Shown here piece by piece: positions 26,600 through 35,046 of a stretch of DNA of 64,000 bases. Source of the DNA: Rhodocyclales bacterium (GTDB lineage: Bacteria; Pseudomonadota; Gammaproteobacteria; Burkholderiales; Rhodocyclaceae). Position 1 is the first letter of the stretch, and each line of letters starts with the position of its first letter. The position numbers and the translations under genes are program-made. The DNA is taken from positions 62,001 to 126,000 of the forward strand of contig PQAF01000027.1 in assembly GCA_003105015.1 (NCBI GenBank), read 5' to 3'. The notes beneath the pieces were generated by a model. That model did no database searches. It had not been told where the DNA came from and saw nothing but the letters and a program-made list of their open reading frames with translations.

Positions 26600-27355
26600 A
26601 TGGCGACGCCGATCCAGATCAGCGAAGATGCCGGCGTGCGCTACCTGCACTTCGGCTCGGACTGGATCCAGGGCGCCATGCGCATCGCCCGGCCGTGGGC
26701 GCTGGAGCTCGACTACACGCGCGAGATGATGGCCGCCCTGTTGCTGCGGCCCGAGCCGGACTGGCCGCGCAAGGCACTGCTGATCGGCCTGGGCGCCGCC
26801 TCGCTGACGAAGTTCCTCTATCGCCATCGGCCGCAGTCGAAGCTGACGGTGGTGGAAATCGAGCCGGCGGTGGTGGCGGCGGCAAGGCAGTATTTCAAGC
26901 TGCCTGAAAACCCCAGGCGCCTGAGGATCGAGATCGCCGACGGCGTCGAGTGGCTCGCGGCCAGCGACGAGACCTTCGACCTGATCCTGGTCGACGGCTT
27001 CGACGCCGACGCCCGCGCCGGCGGACTCGACACGCTGCCCTTCTATCGTGCCTGCCGGGCGCACCTGGGCGACGCCGGCCTGCTGTCGGTCAATCTCCTC
27101 GGCCGCAACCGCGGCTTCAAGGCCAGCGTCGAGCGCGTCAAGAAAGCCTTCGACAACCGCGCCATGGTGTTTCCCTCCTGCGATCACGGCAACGCCATCG
27201 TCTTCGCCGCCGCCGGCGAGCCGGTCCGCACGACGCTGTCCGAACTGAGCCTGCTGACCCTTGCACTGCGACAGCAGACCGGCCTCAACCTGCTGCCGAC
27301 CCTGGCGCGCCTGGCGCAATGGCAGACCTGCCCGGGCGGACACCTGGTGCTCTAG
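26600..27355 (+). CDS. Spermidine synthase-like methyltransferase-fold protein
   Basis: A 251-residue protein of the polyamine synthase fold. The AdoMet/dcAdoMet-binding region is ALLIGLGAASLTKFLYRHRP, followed by VVEIEPAVVAAAR and an acidic ILVDGFDADA. The gatekeeper residues typical of true spermidine synthases are not all evident, so activity on polyamines is uncertain. It follows tex closely and may be co-transcribed with it. A hairpin with a weak T run follows. Confidence 0.8.
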   Translation: MATPIQISEDAGVRYLHFGSDWIQGAMRIARPWALELDYTREMMAALLLRPEPDWPRKALLIGLGAASLTKFLYRHRPQSKLTVVEIEPAVVAAARQYFKLPENPRRLRIEIADGVEWLAASDETFDLILVDGFDADARAGGLDTLPFYRACRAHLGDAGLLSVNLLGRNRGFKASVERVKKAFDNRAMVFPSCDHGNAIVFAAAGEPVRTTLSELSLLTLALRQQTGLNLLPTLARLAQWQTCPGGHLVL

Positions 27356-27362
27356 AAACAGA

Positions 27363-27386
27363 AACGGGCGGATCGTTCCGCCCGTT
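27363..27386. terminator. Inverted repeat between converging genes
   Basis: AACGGGCGG, loop ATCGTT, then CCGCCCGTT is a perfect 9-bp stem between the ends of two convergent genes. Neither side has a strong T run; the minus-strand side is followed by TCTGTTTCT. It is likely a bidirectional terminator of modest strength. Confidence 0.6.
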
Positions 27387-27404
27387 GCATGGCTGCCGGC
27401 CGTC

Positions 27405-27692
27405 TTATTCCTTGGCCTTGCCCTTGGTCTTCGTTTTGGTCTTGGTCTTGGTCTTCGTCTTGGTCTTGCCTTTGGCCTGGGCCTTCGTCGCATCGGCCGG
27501 TTTTTCGGCAGACGCCGGGGTGGCGGGTGTGGCGGCAGTCGCCGGGGTCGCAGGCGTCGCGGCTTGACCGCCCTTGGCCGGCGCCGCGGGCGTCGCCGGA
27601 GTGGCCGGAGTTGCCGGCGTCGCCTGGGCAAACGCCAGGGAAGTGGCGGCGGCGAAGGCGGCGGCAACGGCGAGGGAAATCAGCTTGTGCAT
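27405..27692 (-). CDS. Small exported protein with Ala/Thr/Pro and Lys-Thr repeats
   Basis: A 95-residue protein with a signal peptide (MHKLISLAVAAAFAAATSLAFA). A low-complexity stretch of ATPATPATPA units is followed by a C-terminal run of alternating Lys-Thr (KTKTKTKT...GKAKE). The mature protein is highly basic. There is no recognised domain; similar proteins are annotated as hypothetical. A role in envelope or polyanion binding would be a guess. The start at 27692 follows an AAGGAAA ribosome site. Confidence 0.65.
   Translation of the reverse strand: MHKLISLAVAAAFAAATSLAFAQATPATPATPATPAAPAKGGQAATPATPATAATPATPASAEKPADATKAQAKGKTKTKTKTKTKTKTKGKAKE
27424..27468 (-). repeat. Short tandem repeat encoding Lys-Thr units
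   Basis: Repeated AAGACCAAGACC-type units (6 and 12 bp periods with small changes such as AAGACGAAAACG) encode the Lys-Thr tail. Such arrays can change length by slippage. Confidence 0.75.
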
Positions 27693-27845
27693 TTTTGTTT
27701 CCTTTCCTTTGATGGTAAGGGGCAAGGGACATCCCTTGATTCCCGGACAGCGGTTGTCTCTCTGTCTGTTCCCTTAACGCCGGCTGTTTGCGGCGAGTTG
27801 ACCCAGTGCATGCAGTATCATTGCCTACCCACAGGAAAACGAGAC

Positions 27846-28190
27846 ATGACAACCGTTTACGGCATCAAGAACTGCGACACCATGAAGAAGTCCTTCGCCT
27901 GGCTCGACGGCCGCGGCATCGCTTATTCGTTCCACGACTACAAGAAATTCGGCGCCGACGAGGCCCTGCTGAAGAAATGGGCGGCCCAGGCCGGCTGGGA
28001 GAAGCTGATCAACACGCGCGGCCCCAGCTTCCGCAGGCTGCCGCCGGAGAAGCAGGCGAATCTCACGGAGAAGAAGGCCTTCGCCCTGATGCTGGAGAAC
28101 CCCAGCATGATCCGGCGGCCGATCGTCGAGGCCGGCAGGACCTTGCTGATCGGCTTCGATCCCGAAGAGTTCGCCAAGAAGCTGAAGTGA
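27846..28190 (+). CDS. ArsC/Spx-family protein (YffB-like)
   Basis: A 114-residue ArsC-fold protein. It starts MTTVYGIKNCDTMKKSFAWL, with a single active-site Cys (CDTMKK) in place of the CxxC of Spx. RRPIVEAG supplies the conserved Arg and Pro. This is the YffB group, thought to act as a GSH-linked thiol reductase rather than a true arsenate reductase. The GTG of the Hsp33 gene overlaps its stop, pairing two thiol-stress genes. Confidence 0.88.
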   Translation: MTTVYGIKNCDTMKKSFAWLDGRGIAYSFHDYKKFGADEALLKKWAAQAGWEKLINTRGPSFRRLPPEKQANLTEKKAFALMLENPSMIRRPIVEAGRTLLIGFDPEEFAKKLK

Positions 28191-29062
28191 GTTCGGCGGC
28201 ATCCGATTTCGTCGTCCGCTTCCTCTTCGAGGAACTCGACATCCGCGGCGCCTTCGTGCGCCTGGAGGATGCCTGGCGCAGCCTGCAGGCGCGACGCAAC
28301 TATTGCGACACCGTGCGCGACCTGTTCGGCGAGATGACGGCGACGGCCGTGCTCGTCGCCGGCAACCTGAAGCAGCCCGGACGGCTCACCTTCCAACTGC
28401 AGGGCCACGGCCCGGTCCGCATGCTGGTGATCGACTGCAGCGCCGAGCTGCACCTGCGCGGCATGGCGAAGGCCGAAGCCGAAGTCGCGCCGGCGCCGGT
28501 CTCGCAGCTGTTCGGCGACGGGCGGCTGTCCCTGATCCTGCAGAACGAGGCGGCACGCGAGCCCTACCAGAGCCTGGTGCCGGTCGCCGGCGACAGCATC
28601 GCGGAGATCTTCGAGCACTACCTCGACCAGTCCGAGCAGCAGCCGGCGCGGCTCTGGCTGGCGGCCGGCGAACGGTACGCCTGCGGCCTGTTCCTGCAGA
28701 AGCTGCCCGGCGCAGATGCGAAGGATGCCGACGGCTGGGCGCGCGTCGAGCAACTCGCCGCGACCGTGACGCCGCAGGAAATGCAGGCGCTGCCGGTGGA
28801 AACCCTGCTCGGCCGGCTGTTTCCCGAGGAAACGCTGCGCCTGTTCCAGCCGAAGCCGGTCGCCTACGACTGTCCGGAGGATCGCGACAAGGTGGGCGAG
28901 ATGCTGCGCTCGCTCGGCCGCGCCGAGGTCGAATCGATCCTCGCCGAGCAGGGGGAGATCGTCGTGCGCGACGACATCTGCAACCGCGAGTACCGCTTCG
29001 ACGCCGGCGACCTCGACGCGCTCTTCCCGCACGACACGATGCCCAAAAGGACGCTGCATTGA
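28187..29062 (+). CDS. hslO: Hsp33-family chaperone with incomplete zinc-cysteine site
   Basis: A 291-residue Hsp33 homologue starting at GTG 28187. The N-terminal substrate-binding core is normal (LRGAFVRL, GPVRMLVIDCSAELHLRG, SLVPVAGDSIAE). The C-terminal redox switch normally has CxC and CxxC. Here the first pair reads YDCPED (only Cys229) and the second DDICNREY (only Cys265). Two of the four zinc ligands are thus replaced. The protein may be a constitutive or differently regulated holdase. It overlaps the ArsC-like gene and a TTG-started transporter gene. Confidence 0.88.
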   Translation: MSSAASDFVVRFLFEELDIRGAFVRLEDAWRSLQARRNYCDTVRDLFGEMTATAVLVAGNLKQPGRLTFQLQGHGPVRMLVIDCSAELHLRGMAKAEAEVAPAPVSQLFGDGRLSLILQNEAAREPYQSLVPVAGDSIAEIFEHYLDQSEQQPARLWLAAGERYACGLFLQKLPGADAKDADGWARVEQLAATVTPQEMQALPVETLLGRLFPEETLRLFQPKPVAYDCPEDRDKVGEMLRSLGRAEVESILAEQGEIVVRDDICNREYRFDAGDLDALFPHDTMPKRTLH

Positions 29063-30012
29063 ACCGGCGGGACCTCGCCCAGGGCACGCTGCTGATGTGC
29101 GCGGTGGTGCTGATCTGGGGCGCCTTCCTGCCGGTGAGCAAGCTCGCCCTCGCCGTCATCGATCCCTACTGGCTGACGCTGCTGCGCTACGGCGTCGCGG
29201 CGGCCTGCTTCCTCGCCACGCTGGCCTGGATCGAGGGACGCCGCGCGCTGTCGTTCGAGGGGCAGGCGGCGAAGGCCTGGGCCTACGGCACTGCCGGCTT
29301 CGCCGGCTTCAGCCTGTTCGTCTACGAGGGCCTGCGCCTGACGCGGCCCGAGCACGGCGCCATGATCCTCGCCCTCGGCCCGGTCAATATCGTGCTCTGG
29401 CAGTGGCTGCGCACGCGCCACCGCCCGCATGCGGCCACGCTGGCCTGCATCGCCGTCGCCCTCGCCGGCGAGGCGCTGGTGGTGAGCCAGGGCGAGTTCG
29501 CGCGCCTGTATTCGGGCGGCAGCGCCCTGGGCAACGGGCTGATCTACCTCTCTTCGTGGTGCTGGATCGCCTTCACCCTCGGCGCGCAGCAGTTTTCCGG
29601 CTGGTCGCCGGTGCGCTATACCGCGCTCACCGCCGCCCTCGGCTGGCTGACCATCCTGTTCGCTGCCGCCCTGGCAACGGGCAGCGGCCGCAGCCAGCCG
29701 CCGGCCGTCGAGGGCCTGCGCGAGATGCTCTGGGCGCTGCTGTTCATCGTCTTCGTCGTCTCCTTCGGCGCGGTGCTGCTGTGGAACATGGCGGTGGCGA
29801 AGCTCGGCCCCCTGAACGCCTCGCTGTTCGCCAACTTCGCGCCGGTGGTGACCTTCCTCATCACCGTCTGGCAGGGACGCCTCCTGCTGCCCGTGGAGAT
29901 CGCCGGCGCGGCGCTGGTCGTCGGCGCACTGATCGCCAACAACCTGGTCAACCGCCGCCTGGCGAAACAGGCCGAGGCCATCGTGGCCGCGTCGCAGACG
30001 GCATTGCGGTAG
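29059..30012 (+). CDS. EamA/DMT family transporter
   Basis: A 317-residue permease with ten helices in two EamA repeats (VVLIWGAFLPVSKLAL in the first; VLLWNMAVAKLGPLNASLFANFAPVV in the second). The start is most likely TTG at 29059, overlapping the Hsp33 stop (TTGA) and preceded by AAAAGGA. The first ATG, at 29095, would cut into helix 1. The substrate (amino acid or metabolite efflux is typical) is unknown. Confidence 0.85.
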   Translation: MNRRDLAQGTLLMCAVVLIWGAFLPVSKLALAVIDPYWLTLLRYGVAAACFLATLAWIEGRRALSFEGQAAKAWAYGTAGFAGFSLFVYEGLRLTRPEHGAMILALGPVNIVLWQWLRTRHRPHAATLACIAVALAGEALVVSQGEFARLYSGGSALGNGLIYLSSWCWIAFTLGAQQFSGWSPVRYTALTAALGWLTILFAAALATGSGRSQPPAVEGLREMLWALLFIVFVVSFGAVLLWNMAVAKLGPLNASLFANFAPVVTFLITVWQGRLLLPVEIAGAALVVGALIANNLVNRRLAKQAEAIVAASQTALR

Positions 30013-30021
30013 CATATCGCC

Positions 30022-31524
30022 ATGCCATTCGCCCCCGCCCAGGCCGTCTATACGGTGGCCGACATCCGCGCCATCGAGTCGCGCCACGCCGGCGCCGAGC
30101 CGCCGCTGATGGAGCGCGCCGGCAGCGCCGCCGTGTCGCAGACACTGACTTTGCTCGGCCAGAGCGGCCTGCCGCCGCTCATCGTCTGCGGTCCCGGCAA
30201 CAACGGCGGCGACGGCCTCGTCCTCGCCCGCCTGCTGCGCAGCCGCGGCATCGAACCCGTCGTCGTCCTCGCCGGCGACGCAACAAGGCTGCCGGCGGAT
30301 GCGCGCGAGGCGTTCGACCGTTTTTGCGGCGAAGGCGGCGCCATCCTGCCCGACATCCCGCAGCGCGCCTTCGCCCTGGCGGTGGACGCCCTCTTCGGCA
30401 TCGGCCTGCAGCGGCCCATCGAGGGCGCCTTCGCCGGGCTGGTCGGGCGCATCAACGGACTCGGCTGCCCGGTGCTGGCCCTCGACGTGCCGAGCGGCCT
30501 CTGCGCCGACACGGGGCGCGTGCTCGGCTGCGCCGTGCGTGCCGATGCCACCGCCACTTTCATCGCCCTCAAGCCGGGACTGCTCACCCTCGACGGACCG
30601 GACCATTGCGGCGCAATCGGCGTCTGCGACCTGGGCATCGCCGCGGAAACCACCCTGCCGCCGCGCGGGCGCACGGTGACGCCGGCACTGTTCGCGTCGT
30701 ACTTGAAGCCGCGCCCGAAGAACAGCCACAAGGGCATGATGGGCGGCGTCGGCATCCTCGGCGGCGCACCCGGCATGGCCGGCGCGGCCCTGCTCGCCGG
30801 CCGCGCCGCGCTGAAGCTGGGCGCAGGCCGCGTCTACGTCGGCCTCCTCGACGACAGGGCATTGGCGGTCGACACGCATCAGCCGGAACTGATGCTGCGC
30901 CGGCCGGCAGACATCCTTTCCGCCGGTTTCGCCACGGCCCTCGCGACCGGCCCCGGCCTCGGCCAGGGTGCCGCTGCGCTGGGCCTGCTCAGGGATGCTC
31001 TCGCGGCCGATTTGCCGCTGCTGCTCGACGCCGATGCGCTCAACCTGCTCGCCGCCCACCCGGTGTTGGCGCAGCACGCGAAGAAGCGCAGCGCGCCGAC
31101 CCTCGTCACGCCGCATCCGCTGGAGGCTGCACGCCTGCTCGGCAGCGAAGCGGCGGCGGTGCAGGGGGATCGCCTGCGCGCCGCCCTCGCCCTGGCGGAA
31201 AGGTTGAATGCCGTGACGGTGCTGAAAGGTTGCGGCAGCGTGATCGCCGCCCCGGACGGCCGCTGGTTCGTCAACGCCAGCGGCAACCCCGGCATGGCCT
31301 GTGCCGGCATGGGCGACGTGCTCAGCGGCCTTGCCGCGACACTGCTCGCGCAGGGCTGGGCAGCGGACCTTGCCGCGCTCAGCGCCGTGCACCTGCACGG
31401 CCTGGCGGCCGACCTGCTGGTCGGCGGCGGCATCGGGCCGGCCGGCCTCACGGCCGGCGAGACCATCGACGCCGCGCGGCATATCTTCAACGCCTGGCTC
31501 CATTCGGGCCGGAACGGAAACTGA
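30022..31524 (+). CDS. nnr: Bifunctional NAD(P)HX epimerase/dehydratase
   Basis: A 500-residue fusion. The N-terminal epimerase (YjeF_N, about 1-215) shows VCGPGNNGGDGLVLARLL and VLALDVPSGLCADTG. The C-terminal ADP-dependent dehydratase (about 225-495) shows NSHKGMMGGVGILGGAPGMAGAA, LLLDADALNLLA, VTPHPLEAARLLG and NPGMACAGMGDVLSG. Together they repair hydrated NADH and NADPH. The length matches E. coli Nnr. A 1-mismatch GACTGACTTT-like site lies at 30143. Confidence 0.95.
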   Translation: MPFAPAQAVYTVADIRAIESRHAGAEPPLMERAGSAAVSQTLTLLGQSGLPPLIVCGPGNNGGDGLVLARLLRSRGIEPVVVLAGDATRLPADAREAFDRFCGEGGAILPDIPQRAFALAVDALFGIGLQRPIEGAFAGLVGRINGLGCPVLALDVPSGLCADTGRVLGCAVRADATATFIALKPGLLTLDGPDHCGAIGVCDLGIAAETTLPPRGRTVTPALFASYLKPRPKNSHKGMMGGVGILGGAPGMAGAALLAGRAALKLGAGRVYVGLLDDRALAVDTHQPELMLRRPADILSAGFATALATGPGLGQGAAALGLLRDALAADLPLLLDADALNLLAAHPVLAQHAKKRSAPTLVTPHPLEAARLLGSEAAAVQGDRLRAALALAERLNAVTVLKGCGSVIAAPDGRWFVNASGNPGMACAGMGDVLSGLAATLLAQGWAADLAALSAVHLHGLAADLLVGGGIGPAGLTAGETIDAARHIFNAWLHSGRNGN

Positions 31525-31525
31525 G

Positions 31526-32425
31526 ATGGTGCCTCCCTCTCCCGTGCAGCATCCGCTGCGCGGCATCCTCCTGTTCATGCTGGCGCTGATGCTGTTCGCC
31601 CTGCTGGATGCCACCTCCAAGCACCTGACGGCCACCTTCGCCGTGCCGCTGCTGGTCTGGGCGCGTTACACCCTGCATTTCGCCATCATGCTGGTGTTCG
31701 TCGCGCCCTCGATGCGGCTCCAGCTGGTGAGGACCGACAACCTGGCCCTGCAGATCGTGCGCGCCCTCGCGCTGGTGGGCACGACCGGCTTTGCCATGAT
31801 GGCCTTCCGCAGCATGCCGCTGGCCGAGGCGACGGCGGTGCTGTTCCTCTCCCCGCTGCTGGTGACGCTGCTGGCCGGCCCCTTTCTCGGCGAGCGCATC
31901 GGCGCCGGCCGCTGGGCGGCGGTGGTCGTCGGCTTCGCCGGCGTGATTCTGATCGCGCGACCCGGCGGCGCGCTCACCCTGGCGGGTGTCCTGTGGGCAT
32001 TGGCCGGCGCCGCCTGCTATGCCGCCTACCAGCTCCTGACGCGGCGCCTGAGCCATGCCGAGCACCCCTTGACCCTGCTCTTCTACACGGCACTGGTCGG
32101 CACGGCGGTCATGAGCCTCGCGCTGCCCTGGTTCTGGTTCGAGTTCTCGCCCAGCCCGCTGCAATGGCTGCAGATCGCCTCGCTGGGTTTCTACGGCGGC
32201 GTCGGGCATTTCATCCTGATCCGCGCCTTCCGCCTGGCGCCGGCATCGACGCTGACGCCCTTCGGCTATACGCAGCTGATCTGGGCGGGCCTGCTCGGCT
32301 GGCTGGTGTTCGGCCACATTCCCGACGCACTGTCGGCCGCCGGCATGGCCGTCATCGCCGCCAGCGGGCTGTGGCTGGCCCTGGGGGAGCGGCGCAGGCC
32401 GGATCAGGCCGACGCGGCCGGATAG
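31526..32425 (+). CDS. EamA/DMT family transporter
   Basis: A 299-residue permease with ten helices and two EamA repeats (ALMLFALLDATSKHLT; IPDALSAAGMAVIAAS near the end). ATG at 31526 follows the nnr stop by one base. The substrate is unknown; the RhaT/YdcZ-like superfamily moves metabolites by proton exchange. Its 3' end overlaps the converging glutamate-synthase-like gene by 22 bp. It is distinct from the DMT gene at 29059, so not a local duplication of recent origin. Confidence 0.87.
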   Translation: MVPPSPVQHPLRGILLFMLALMLFALLDATSKHLTATFAVPLLVWARYTLHFAIMLVFVAPSMRLQLVRTDNLALQIVRALALVGTTGFAMMAFRSMPLAEATAVLFLSPLLVTLLAGPFLGERIGAGRWAAVVVGFAGVILIARPGGALTLAGVLWALAGAACYAAYQLLTRRLSHAEHPLTLLFYTALVGTAVMSLALPWFWFEFSPSPLQWLQIASLGFYGGVGHFILIRAFRLAPASTLTPFGYTQLIWAGLLGWLVFGHIPDALSAAGMAVIAASGLWLALGERRRPDQADAAG

Positions 32426-33888
32426 GGATACAGCATGTTGAAGGCGACGCTCTGCCCGCCCGGCTGGACGATGCGCACGTGGTCGCGGCGGAATTCACGG
32501 GCGTGGCGCAGGCCGCAGGAGTGGGCGATCATGTCGATCTCGCGGTTCATGTTGCGGCAGTAGTGGGCGACGCGCTGGGCCTTGTCCTCCACGACGAGGC
32601 CGCGCTGCAGCCGCGGGTTGTGCGTCGTGACGCCGGCCGGGCAGGTGTTGGCGTGGCAGCGCAGCGCCTGGATGCAGCCGAGCGCGAACATGAAGCCGCG
32701 CGCGGTGTTCACGAAGTCGGCGCCGGCAGCGAGCGCCCAGGCGGCGCGCGCCGAGGTCACCAGCTTGCCGGCGGCGACGACGCGCACGCGGTCGCGCAGG
32801 CCGGTCTCGATCAGCGCGTCCACCACCCGCGGCAGGGCCTCGTCGATGGACAGCGCCATGTGGTCGGCCAGCGCCTGCGGCGCGGCGCCGGAGCCGCCCT
32901 CGCCGCCGTCGACGGCGATGAAGTCCGGCGCATGGGCAAGCCCGCGCCGCGCCACCGCTTCGCACAACTCGCGCATGAAATTCCAGCCGCCGATGGCCGT
33001 CTTCACGCCGACCGGCTTGCCGGTGGCCTCGCGCACCCGCGCCACCATGTCGAGCAGTTCGTCCGCATTGGCAACGTCGCGATGGCGATTCGGGCTGAGC
33101 GAGTCGACGCCGACGGGGATGCCGCGGATCGCCGCGATCTCCTCGGTCACCTTGGCGCCGAGCAGCACGCCGCCCTTGCCGGGCTTGGCCCCCTGCGACA
33201 GCTTGATCTCGAAGGCGCGCACATTTTCGTGGGCGGCGAGCTCGCGCAGCCGCTGCATCGACAGCTTGCCGTCGGCATCGCGCACGCCGTACTTGGCGGT
33301 GCCGATCTGCATGATGAGGTCGCAGCCGCCCTCGAGGTGGTAGGACGACAAGCCGCCCTCGCCGGTGTCCATCCAGCAGCCCGCCGCCGCCGCCCCGCGC
33401 GACAGCGCCCGCACCGCCGGCTTGGAGATGGCACCGTAGCTCATGCCGCTGATGTTCACCACCGAGCGCGCCAGGAAGGGCCGCTCACACCAGCCTTCGC
33501 CGATGGCCAGCGGCGGCGTCGGCAGCTGGTCCTCCTCGAGCACGGCGAAGGGCGCATTGACGAACACCAGCGCACCCGGCTCGCGCAGGTTGTAGGTGGA
33601 GCCGAAGCCGATCACGCCGCCCTCGTTCTTCGCCAGGCGATAGACCCAGGCGCGGGTCGCCCGGTTGAAGGGCATTTCGTCGCGGTCGCCGGTGAAGAAG
33701 TACTGGCGGAAGTACTCGCCCAACTGCTCGAAGAAGTAGCGCAGGCGGCCGATGATCGGGTAGTTGCGCAGTACGGTGTGCTTCTTCTGCGTGATGTCCT
33801 TGACGTACCAGAACACCAGGGCGAGAAACAGGACGATGGCCAGCAGCGTGCCGGCGCTGACGGAAAGAACGCTGACGAGGCCCGACAT
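32404..33888 (-). CDS. FMN-binding glutamate synthase-like protein, membrane-anchored
   Basis: A 494-residue protein with one N-terminal helix (about 8-28). The rest corresponds to the FMN-binding synthase domain of glutamate synthase (GMSYGAISKPAVRALSRGA, VDGGEGGSGAAPQALADHM, ALGCIQALRCHANTCPAGVTTH). It has the 3Fe-4S type cysteines (C...CHANTC) but no glutaminase domain. The role of these stand-alone proteins is not settled. It is divergent from nadC with a 50-bp gap. Confidence 0.9.
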   Translation of the reverse strand: MSGLVSVLSVSAGTLLAIVLFLALVFWYVKDITQKKHTVLRNYPIIGRLRYFFEQLGEYFRQYFFTGDRDEMPFNRATRAWVYRLAKNEGGVIGFGSTYNLREPGALVFVNAPFAVLEEDQLPTPPLAIGEGWCERPFLARSVVNISGMSYGAISKPAVRALSRGAAAAGCWMDTGEGGLSSYHLEGGCDLIMQIGTAKYGVRDADGKLSMQRLRELAAHENVRAFEIKLSQGAKPGKGGVLLGAKVTEEIAAIRGIPVGVDSLSPNRHRDVANADELLDMVARVREATGKPVGVKTAIGGWNFMRELCEAVARRGLAHAPDFIAVDGGEGGSGAAPQALADHMALSIDEALPRVVDALIETGLRDRVRVVAAGKLVTSARAAWALAAGADFVNTARGFMFALGCIQALRCHANTCPAGVTTHNPRLQRGLVVEDKAQRVAHYCRNMNREIDMIAHSCGLRHAREFRRDHVRIVQPGGQSVAFNMLYPYPAASA

Positions 33889-33938
33889 GGCGCTTCCCTC
33901 CGGATGTTAGAATCGGCCTCCATCATAGGGCATCCGCC

Positions 33939-34811
33939 ATGGAATTAGCAGCCCGTCTTCCCGACGAAGTCGAACGCAACGTCGCCGCCGCGCTGGCCGA
34001 GGACATCGGCAGCGGCGACCTCACCGCCCTGCTCACGCCCGCCGGCCAGCCGGCCCGCGGCATCGTCGTCAGCCGCGAGGAAGCCGTGTTGTGCGGCACC
34101 GCCTGGTTCGATGCCTGTTTCCGCAGGCTCGACGCACAGGCCCGCATCCGCTGGCACGCCGCCGACGGCGCGCGCATCCACGCCGGGCAGATGCTGTGCG
34201 AGATCGAGGCCGACACGCGCGCCCTGCTCACCGCCGAGCGCCCCGCGCTGAACTTTCTGCAACTGCTCTCCGGCACCGCCACCGCCACACGCAAGTACGT
34301 GGATGCCGTCGCCGGCACCCGGGCGAAGATCGTCGACACCCGCAAGACCCTGCCCGGCCTGCGCCTGGCGCAGAAATACGCCGTGCGCTGCGGCGGCGGC
34401 GCCAACCACCGCCTCGGCCTCTACGACGGCATCCTCATCAAGGAAAACCACATCATGGCCGCCGGCGGCGTGGCGCCGGCACTGGCGCAGGCCGGCAAAC
34501 TGGCGCCGGAGGGGGTGTTCATCCAGATCGAGGTGGAAACCCTGGAGCAGCTCGGCGAAGCGCTGGCCGCCGGGGCGAAGATGATCCTGCTCGACAACAT
34601 GGACCTGACGCAGATGCGCAAGGCGGTGGCCCTGGCGGCGGGCCGGGCGGTGCTGGAGGCTTCCGGCGGCGTGGATTTGTCGAAGGTGCGAGCCATCGCC
34701 GAAACCGGCGTGGACCGCATTTCCATCGGCAGCCTGACCAAGGACGTGCGGGCGGTCGACCTGTCCCTGCGCCATGTCGAAAGGCCATCCGGCTTGCCTG
34801 GACAGGGTTAA
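33939..34811 (+). CDS. nadC: Nicotinate-nucleotide pyrophosphorylase NadC
   Basis: A 290-residue quinolinate phosphoribosyltransferase. It makes nicotinate mononucleotide from quinolinate and PRPP in NAD synthesis. Key parts are EDIGSGDLT, LNFLQLLSGTATATR, DTRKTLPGLRLAQKYAVRCGGG, NHRLGLYDGILIKENH, and near the end VEASGGVDLSKV-like and GVDRISIG segments. Length and order are typical. The short gap after it carries a GACTGACTTT copy and a GC hairpin. Confidence 0.96.
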   Translation: MELAARLPDEVERNVAAALAEDIGSGDLTALLTPAGQPARGIVVSREEAVLCGTAWFDACFRRLDAQARIRWHAADGARIHAGQMLCEIEADTRALLTAERPALNFLQLLSGTATATRKYVDAVAGTRAKIVDTRKTLPGLRLAQKYAVRCGGGANHRLGLYDGILIKENHIMAAGGVAPALAQAGKLAPEGVFIQIEVETLEQLGEALAAGAKMILLDNMDLTQMRKAVALAAGRAVLEASGGVDLSKVRAIAETGVDRISIGSLTKDVRAVDLSLRHVERPSGLPGQG

Positions 34812-34828
34812 ACAGGTATAAATCAGCG

Positions 34829-34838
34829 AAAGTCAGTC
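34829..34838 (-). repeat. GACTGACTTT copy after nadC
   Basis: Exact copy in non-coding DNA 17 bp after the nadC stop. It is followed directly by the hairpin GCCGCC-GAAC-GGCGGC (34839-34854), an arrangement seen for uptake sequences near terminators. Confidence 0.8.
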
Positions 34839-34878
34839 GCCGCCGAACGGCGGCTCGGCCAGAACAAGGGAGCTTTAG

Positions 34879-35016
34879 ATGCTGTTCATCCTCTACTACG
34901 TCGTCGCCATCACCGTACTGATCCTGCACTTCACCGGCTTCCTGGCGCGCCACAACCTGGAATGGCTGATCCTGGTCCTGGCCGTGACGGTCTTCCCGGC
35001 CGTCATCTACCTGTAG
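34879..35016 (+). CDS. 45-residue hydrophobic membrane peptide
   Basis: An ATG at 34879 preceded by ACAAGGGAG opens a 45-codon frame. It encodes two short hydrophobic segments (LFILYYVVAITVLILHF and WLILVLAVTVFPAVIYL) joined by TGFLARHNLE. The clear ribosome site and the two-helix pattern argue for a real small membrane protein. I do not recognise a family. It follows nadC and precedes the converging thrC. Confidence 0.6.
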   Translation: MLFILYYVVAITVLILHFTGFLARHNLEWLILVLAVTVFPAVIYL

Positions 35017-35046
35017 CGAATCCCCTGCGCGGGCTTGCCCCCGCGC

